Assembly (NCBI GenBank): GCA_024663395.1
Contig: JANFAH010000004.1
Span: forward strand, 620,001 to 684,000
Origin: Pisolithus tinctorius
Taxonomy: Eukaryota; Basidiomycota; Agaricomycetes; Boletales; Pisolithaceae
DNA: 64,000 nt
Direction: 5' to 3'
The notes below the pieces were generated by a model. The model saw nothing but the letters and a program-made list of their open reading frames with translations, was not told the DNA's origin and made no database searches. This document shows positions 57,784 to 64,000 of the stretch, in pieces. Position numbers and translations under genes: made by a program. Each line of letters starts with the position of its first letter. Within the stretch, counting starts at the first letter, position 1.

Positions 57784-60458
57784 ATGGTGGGGATCCCTCC
57801 AGGCTTCGTCCACATTGCACGTCAACTTCATTGCCTAGTCCGTCCTCTGGCTCTCGCCTATGCGGGCGTTAGGATCTGGACAATCCTGTTCGAGGAGCCA
57901 GCCCCCCGCTGGCTGAGGGTTTCCGTGTATCTATTTTCTATCCCCATGGCAGCGGCATGCAGCGTCCTCCACGCCTACCTACGTGACAAGAGGGAAGCAG
58001 CACGTCGAGGCGCTGTTCTTGCCCCGCGAGTGAAGAGTATATGGCCTGGTGGCCTCGACATCATCCTCTCAGTCGCTCAGGACTTTCGGAGCGGGCACAT
58101 CGGTATGTACGGCATGGTATCGTGTCTCTTGATCTCGTTCATGGTGGCTTTTTGGCTGACAAAACACGTTTTAGGATCACCGTTTGACCGATATTGTGAA
58201 GAGTATGGTCCCGTCGTCAATGTCAGGATCGTATTCGAGGATCAGGTTAGACTTCTTTTCAGTTTAGCCAATTTATCTGAAGTTAGGGGATAGATTTTGA
58301 CGACAGAACCCAAACATATCAAAGTATGGCATCCTATCGTCCTATAATCATCGTACTGAGCAACTACCGTCAGGCAATTCTTGCTACCCAGTTCAGTTCC
58401 TTTGAAAAAGGTGGGCTTCTACATATACGAGCTAAAGTGTCTTTGTTTACAGCGGTCTTAGGTCCGGTGCTCTGGGACCAAGTAAACGCTTTACTTGGAA
58501 CTGGAGTATTCAACTCGGACGGTACACTTCTCACGCATTCTCCCAATCCATGCTTGCTGACGTCTTTACTCGGTTTGGAATGCAGGCGAAATATGGAAGT
58601 AAGCGTGCTGACTCCATTGGCATAGTTTATCATGTGCTCATTCATACCATGAACTAGGTTCCATCGCTCGATGACACGACCGTTCTTTAGCAAGGACCGA
58701 ATTAGTCACTTTGATATATTCGAAAAACACGCCGAAGATGCTCTCAACCAAGCAAAAGCTAGACTACAAGAGGGCTATCCCGTGGATTTCCAGGTACATG
58801 AAACCATAACTCAGGAATTACCTCACTGACCAGTCATTAATGCAAGGATATGATCTGCCGGTTCACCCTTGATTCGGCAACTGAATTTTTGTTGGGGAAA
58901 TGTGTTAGTTCGCTTTCCGCTGGACTTGCCTATCCAAAGAATTCGCCGCCCGGGCAAGACAAGGATTACACAGACCACCCTGCGAACGTTTTCGCCCGCG
59001 CGTTCTCTGACGCGCAATCGAATGCCACGTTCAGGGGTGGTTTCGGCACGTTGTGGCGGTTGGCTGAGTTCTGGAGTGACCGCGTCAAGAAGGACATGGA
59101 GGTCTGTCACAGGTTCATTGACCCCATCCTCAAAGACGCTTTGCAAATGGAGAGATCGATGAAGGAGGCAGGGCAGGTGCGCACCGAGGAGAAAGGGGCT
59201 TTTGAAGATACATTGCTAGGACATCTCGTTAGCTGCACCGAAGGTAAAGCATGTCTTCAATTCCTTTGAACTCGCACTCAGCGATCTATGACAGATCCCA
59301 TTGTCATTAGGGACGAGACTTTGAACATCTTAATAGCAGCGCGTGATACTGTGAGTTGCCTGGTTCATCTTCGCTTTTATCCTTCCAACCCAAGTTGCCA
59401 GACGGCGTCTACCTTGACATTCCTGGTTTACATGCTCTCCCAACACCCGCACGTTCTGAAGCGACTTCGTGCAGAGGTCCTCAGCACAGTTGGGAATTCC
59501 AGAAGACCAACTAACGAAGACGTGCGAGACATGAAGTATATGCGAGCTGTCATCAATGGTGCGTTACGTTGTTGTTTTGTGAGGGACAGTTATCACATGT
59601 CGATATGCAGAAACTCTTCGTTTGTATCCTCCCGTGTAAGTTGCCTGCTGGTCATCTGATTTCTTTTATCTTATGGCACTTCTTCCCAGTCCACTCAACG
59701 TTAGGTTAGACTCAACTGCCGTGATCAGCGCCTTAATCTTGCGCGCCTGACATACTTTTTTTACTTTGTAGGACAAGCGTAGAAGCGGTGTTATGGCCTG
59801 GCGTGAACGGGGATTCGCCTATCTATATCCCACCCAAGACACGGTCAGTGGTGCACGCACCCGGACATGGTATGATCTACTGACACACAACAGGACCCTG
59901 TATTCTGTATTCTTAATGCATCGTCGGAAAGATCTCTGGGGTCCTGATGGTCGGCTCGCTCCATTTACGGAGGAAAGGCGACGGAGACTGATGAACTCGC
60001 AGCCGAAATTTTCGATCCAGATCGCTTCCTCGATGAACGATTGAAGTATCTAACGTCGAATCCGTTCATCTTTCTCCCATTTAATGCAGGACCACGAATT
60101 TGTCTAGGTCAACAAGTGAGTCTCCTGCTTAGTTTTAACCTGCGCGATGTTGATCGGAATCTGCAGTTTGCATACAACGAAATGTCGTTTTTCCTTGTCT
60201 GCCTATTGCAAAATTTCTCTTCCATCACATTAGCAGAAGATGTCCAAACTCGACGTTCTGCAGAGTGGACCAAAGGAACAGGGCACAATTCACAGGAAAA
60301 AGTGATTGTCAGACATCACTTCACCATGTATGTTGATGTGAGTACTTCATTCCTGGAATCCTAGCTCCCTTTGACAATGCAAGCTAACTGCATTTCCCTG
60401 CATCTAGGAGGGTCTATGGGTGCAGATGGGAGAAGCTGATCATGTCAATAATATGTGA
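57784..60458 (+). CDS. cytochrome P450, CYP63-like, copy 5
   Basis: Intact 17-exon gene encoding about 595 aa, closest to copy 4 in its first exons. Exon 1 is 57784-58102, exon 6 (GEIWK) is 58586-58598 (13 nt), exon 12 is 59690-59704 (15 nt), and the stop is at 60456. Membrane segment [45 protein letters not shown]; end [14 protein letters not shown]. It is the only copy with a standard GT donor in the eighth intron (GAAG|GTAAAG). This points to GC as the state of the other four. Two changes in conserved blocks (PLNVR for PFNVR, TLYSV for TPYSV) are mild. Probably functional. Confidence 0.88.
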
Positions 60459-60799
60459 TGCTGGCACTTGCAAGGAATATGCAGATGCCCAGAGTCAGTG
60501 TTGTAGTAAAAATGGACTTCATTGAGCAAAGCATTTTCTCAGCCACTATCTCCACATAACACAGTAATCAGTCTTGAGATGATATCCAGTTGGTACTGGT
60601 TTTGATAATAGGTCACTGAGATTCAGCAGCAGGACACCAGGCAGAACTTTTCTCATTGAGACTCAGGACACAGTCATTACATGAAGATCTAAACACTAGA
60701 GCAGAAAAACCCTTGCATTCCATTTGCCAAGCACCATGCTCTACCCAATGGCAGAAAAATAGTAGCACAACAAAAAGAAAGCGAAGATATGAAATCCCC
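60459..60799. other. spacer
   Basis: No gene is recognised between the P450 stop and the 3' end of the U2 gene. Confidence 0.4.
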
Positions 60800-60988
60800 T
60801 GACAACACAAGCCAGCAGTGCAATAGCAAGGTCATCGCGCCCCCGGAGGTGCAAGCAGAGCTCGCAGGGACAAGGGCGGCAAAAATTTGCTAACCAACTA
60901 AAGGGGGCAGTGCCCCCGTTACAGCGGTTATGCTGTAAAGAACAGATACTACACTTGATCTAAGCCAAAAGGCCAGAGTGGTAAGGAT
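60800..60988 (-). ncRNA. U2: U2 spliceosomal snRNA
   Basis: On the minus strand the segment begins ATCCTTACCACTCTGGCC and continues with the highly conserved TTTTGGCTTAGATCAAGTG, GTAGTATCTGTTCTT (branch-site pairing GTAGTA at about 60952-60947). A stem-loop ACAGCATAACCGCTGT and a second hairpin GGGGGCACTGCCCCC follow. An Sm site ATTTTTG lies at about 60888-60881, then GC-rich 3' stems. The length of about 190 nt is normal. The 5' end is placed by similarity and the 3' end is approximate. U2 base-pairs with the intron branch site in splicing. Confidence 0.93.
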
Positions 60989-61007
60989 TTAGGGATGTCA
61001 AGTGCAA

Positions 61008-61018
61008 GCTTATATACG
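61008..61018 (-). promoter_or_regulatory. TATA box of the U2 gene
   Basis: GTATATAAGC on the minus strand lies about 22-30 bp upstream of the inferred U2 5' end at 60988. Confidence 0.6.
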
Positions 61019-61172
61019 TTTTCAGGAAACGCACGGACCATCCCACTCAAAAGTTTCGGTGACTCGTGCACTTTCCTTATTTGGGAGGTGCGATGTCCAA
61101 ACTTAGAAAGTGCACCACCGCGACTATAACTGTCACGAAGTGGAATTGCTTCTGCTCGAGCTCCCGGAATCA

Positions 61173-64000
61173 TTAAAGGTTTCTCTCAATTAAACTCTCG
61201 ATCACACCACCCGCAGTAAGTGGGTATTCCTTCAGGACCACCTCGCCATCGACAACAAGGGTATTCGGTTGCAACATCATCTTGCGCGGCTGCTTCATTT
61301 CAACACCACATCTCGGATTTCTCCTAGCCATCCCGGCAACGGCGTCGTCAACTCGGTATAGAATTTCCTCGCGCCTGGACCATCCGCTGTGCTCTTGAGA
61401 ACTTGCAGTTTGAGCAGAAGTTTTCCGACGATCGATCGTCCTTTGAGTACCTTTTCACGATCCACCTGAGAAAGCATCGTTGATATCGTGTTTGGGATAT
61501 TTAAGGAGGAGCACATACCCTGATGTAGACATTCTTCAATTCGCCGTGCGATCCACGAACTTCCTCGAGGCGCACCAAACCCTCATTCATCATGAAATTC
61601 GTGATTCCTAACCTGGTATTGCAGAGAGGGTCAGCGTGTTCCGTGTTCATATCGAAAACAAATGGAGTTAGGTCTGCCCACCGAGCCTGCATATGAGCTT
61701 GACCATGCTTTTTGGTGATCGGATCATAGAACTCGAGACCACGCAGACCAGCGCGTGCCACGTGAAGGAAGGTGATGAAGACGATATCCTCTATTTCGTT
61801 TTTGTCCGTGTACTGTTTGGGAAGTCAATACATTGTTAGCTGAGGCATGGGAATGTGAAAATCACCCCAAAGATTTTGAGAACGGCAGGATGGTTTGCGA
61901 CTATACGGGACAAATTACCCATTGAACACAAGAATCGTCAATGAGACTCACGGTATAATGCCACAGTTTCAGCACGGCATTCTTCCATGGAAGAGGAGAC
62001 CTCTCCGAGAACCGAATCTGGGGTTTGACCAGGTTTATACCACGTCTCACTGCGGTAATGTAACACTTGGAAAAAAAATGAGACGGAGTTCAGTTACTCA
62101 CACAGGTTTTCCAGTGAGCGGGTTGATGACCTGCCGTCAAGATTAATATCAACCACATAATTCTCCAGTCAAATATACCTTCTCTAGATCAAAGTTCTTC
62201 GAACCATCTGCGGCCTCCTGGAACAGTTTCCCAGAGCCATGTCCGAGCAATCCATGGTTGGCAACTTGCAGCTCGGATGCCCTTGCATCCCAAGCATTAT
62301 ACAGGTCAAGATCGCCGGGGTGAATGAAAGTCACGACCATATCTACAAGGATGGGTCAGGTCCCCAAGCCTGGGGGTTTTCTGATAGAGCTTACTGGACG
62401 CTTTGGCGACTAAGATATTCTATGCGGGCCGTTGAATATGCTGCTCTTCAAAAGATGTCGTGAGATGACTCACTGCCAGAGAGACATTTTTGAAACCAGT
62501 CGATTCTCGTACGTTATAATAGTTCTTAGAAACATGAATAAGGGTGGGTGCGAAGGGAGAATGAAATCGGTTATTACAGGTATCTGGAAATTTGGTGGAT
62601 TAGAATAGGAAAGGGAGAACCAACAGTAGCACCACTTACATTGATCCCAGCTGGTATACCTAACAGAGTTAACCTTAGCGTTGTGCGAGGGATAAAAAGT
62701 AACACAACTGACTCCCCGTAGTAAACTGGACAATTTCTGGTGCAGTAAAGTCAGGCCTCCGGAATATATCGATTTCAAAGTCTTTTCCCCAAGGCAGGAC
62801 TGTGATGAGCTCGGGTGCGTCGTTGACCAGTACATTGTACTTGGCGCTCAACTCCTTGTTGACGATGGCAGTGAAGCCTTTGCAGCATTAAAACATTGCT
62901 TGCTCTCATCCTTGTCGCTCACCTTCCCATTCAGCGCGTCCACCATAAGGATCAACGTAGGTCTCTACGAACCCGATGTAACTCTCGACAGCAGGGCCAA
63001 CATCTTTAACCCAGTGCGTAGACCCCTTTTTGTGCTCTTCGATTGAGCCGGTCTCAAAGCTGACCGAGCATTTCACGTCAACCGAGAATACCAAATAATG
63101 AGCACGTACGATTTGATGTAGCACTCCAACATTTTCGTTTGAATTTCGTTGGCAGTGTATTTCTTTGCCTATCAAGAAAAAGGTCAAGATGGCGAAACAG
63201 AAATGCAGATCAAGAGATCTCATGCCTCTTGCAGCGCAGTGATGACTTTGGAAAGCGATTCTGAGAAGTCGCCATATTCAACAGCCAACTTTGCCGTTCC
63301 GGAAGCTATGCTAATATCATGCAGGGCCGGTGGTTGTTTGATGGCGGACGCAACAAGAAGAGTAAAGTCCCCCGGTTCGTTCTTACACACTCTATTAAGA
63401 ACTGAGCATGTGAATGGCGCCCAGTATAAGTATGGATTTGATATACCGGGTGTTGAGAACGTCAACGCCGATCTTTTCTGCGGCTGCCTGAACCGCTAAC
63501 ACTTCTTCGTCAGTGACAACTTCACCCAAGTAGTAGTTTGAGATGTGACCCTCGCTGCGCTTGCCAATGAACAGCAAACTCTTAGGGGTCGTAGAATATA
63601 TGTGTTCCTTGAGCTAAATCAACACGAGTGAGCAGACGAAAAGACGAGGTAACTATGGGAAGCACTTGCCGTTTCCCACAGAGGCATTGCATTGGCTACG
63701 TTCGTCGACGCGGCTATGATTTTTGCAAATTCGCCAACCGGAATGCGAGGGACAAACTTCGTGAAGCCGAAGCTCTTATAATTAGCCAGGTTTTGCATGA
63801 CCTGGGATGATGAACCCGCCGGTCGAGTCACATACGCTCAGAAGATACCATCAATCTGACAGACCTGAGCAGTATACTGGAGAGCGTCATCAAAGTCTTG
63901 TTCGCTTACACCTGATCGTTGCTTCAATGCCTCTAGATCGGTAAGTTTTCCGTTGGCGCTGAAAGTGAGGACGAGAAGGTCGTAGAGGGTGTGTGCTTGA
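61173..64000 (-). CDS. DPP3: dipeptidyl peptidase III, partial at the window edge, altered active-site motif
   Basis: DPP III (peptidase M49) is a cytosolic zinc exopeptidase that removes dipeptides from short peptides. The gene runs leftwards from beyond 64000 to TAA 61173-61175. Readable blocks: [101 protein letters not shown]. Then the zinc motif, [14 protein letters not shown] (second zinc motif), [20 protein letters not shown] and [16 protein letters not shown]. Introns keep frame throughout. The first motif is [10 protein letters not shown] (about 62250-62265), where the family has HELLGH. The catalytic Glu is Gly while both His ligands and the second-motif Glu remain. One intron (after PLWET) has a GC donor. 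The N terminus is missing. Confidence 0.9.

Overview
The window is nuclear DNA of a filamentous basidiomycete (Agaricomycetes-type). Genes are broken by many 45-75 nt introns with consensus-like GTNNGT donors and CTNAC/YAG acceptors. The gene content (actin, CDC123, GRC3/NOL9, DPP3, CYP63-like P450s) and the repeats (chromodomain Ty3/gypsy element, RNase H-bearing LINE) fit that group. It is a mosaic of conserved single-copy housekeeping genes and fast-duplicating accessory DNA.

Layout. 1-3.9 kb: frameshifted 3' part of a Ty3/gypsy chromovirus ending in a short LTR; 4.03-4.28 kb: a foldback (MITE-like) element. 4.7-23.1 kb: four copies plus one decayed relic of a ~140-aa, four-exon protein family that looks like a fungal beta-trefoil protease inhibitor (identity tentative). 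These are interleaved with the intact CDC123 and GRC3 genes, two GRC3 pseudogene fragments, a stray CYP63 exon fragment and a 5'-truncated LINE with a clear target-site duplication. 25.1-27.5 kb: an RBR (RING-IBR-RING) E3 ligase gene. 28.1-29.7 kb: actin, with a 6-nt microexon. 31.0-60.5 kb: five apparently intact 17-exon CYP63-like P450 genes in the same direction, plus relics, co-duplicated with an unnamed gene family (two near-full copies, one with a nonsense codon, and one fragment). This stretch also holds a repeated intergenic module, a TIR element and a second foldback element. 60.8-61.0 kb: U2 snRNA gene on the minus strand. 61.17 kb to the right edge: DPP3, whose zinc-binding catalytic motif HELLGH reads HGLLGH.

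How it works together. The housekeeping genes act in translation (CDC123), rRNA processing (GRC3), splicing (U2), cytoskeleton (actin), ubiquitylation (RBR) and peptide turnover (DPP3), and do not form a pathway. The two expanding families (putative secretion-independent protease inhibitors and membrane P450 monooxygenases) are of the kind fungi use for defence and xenobiotic or lipid oxidation. Their tandem copies, relics, chimeric junctions and shared promoters record repeated segmental duplication and deletion. All calls come from reading the sequence; no database search was run.
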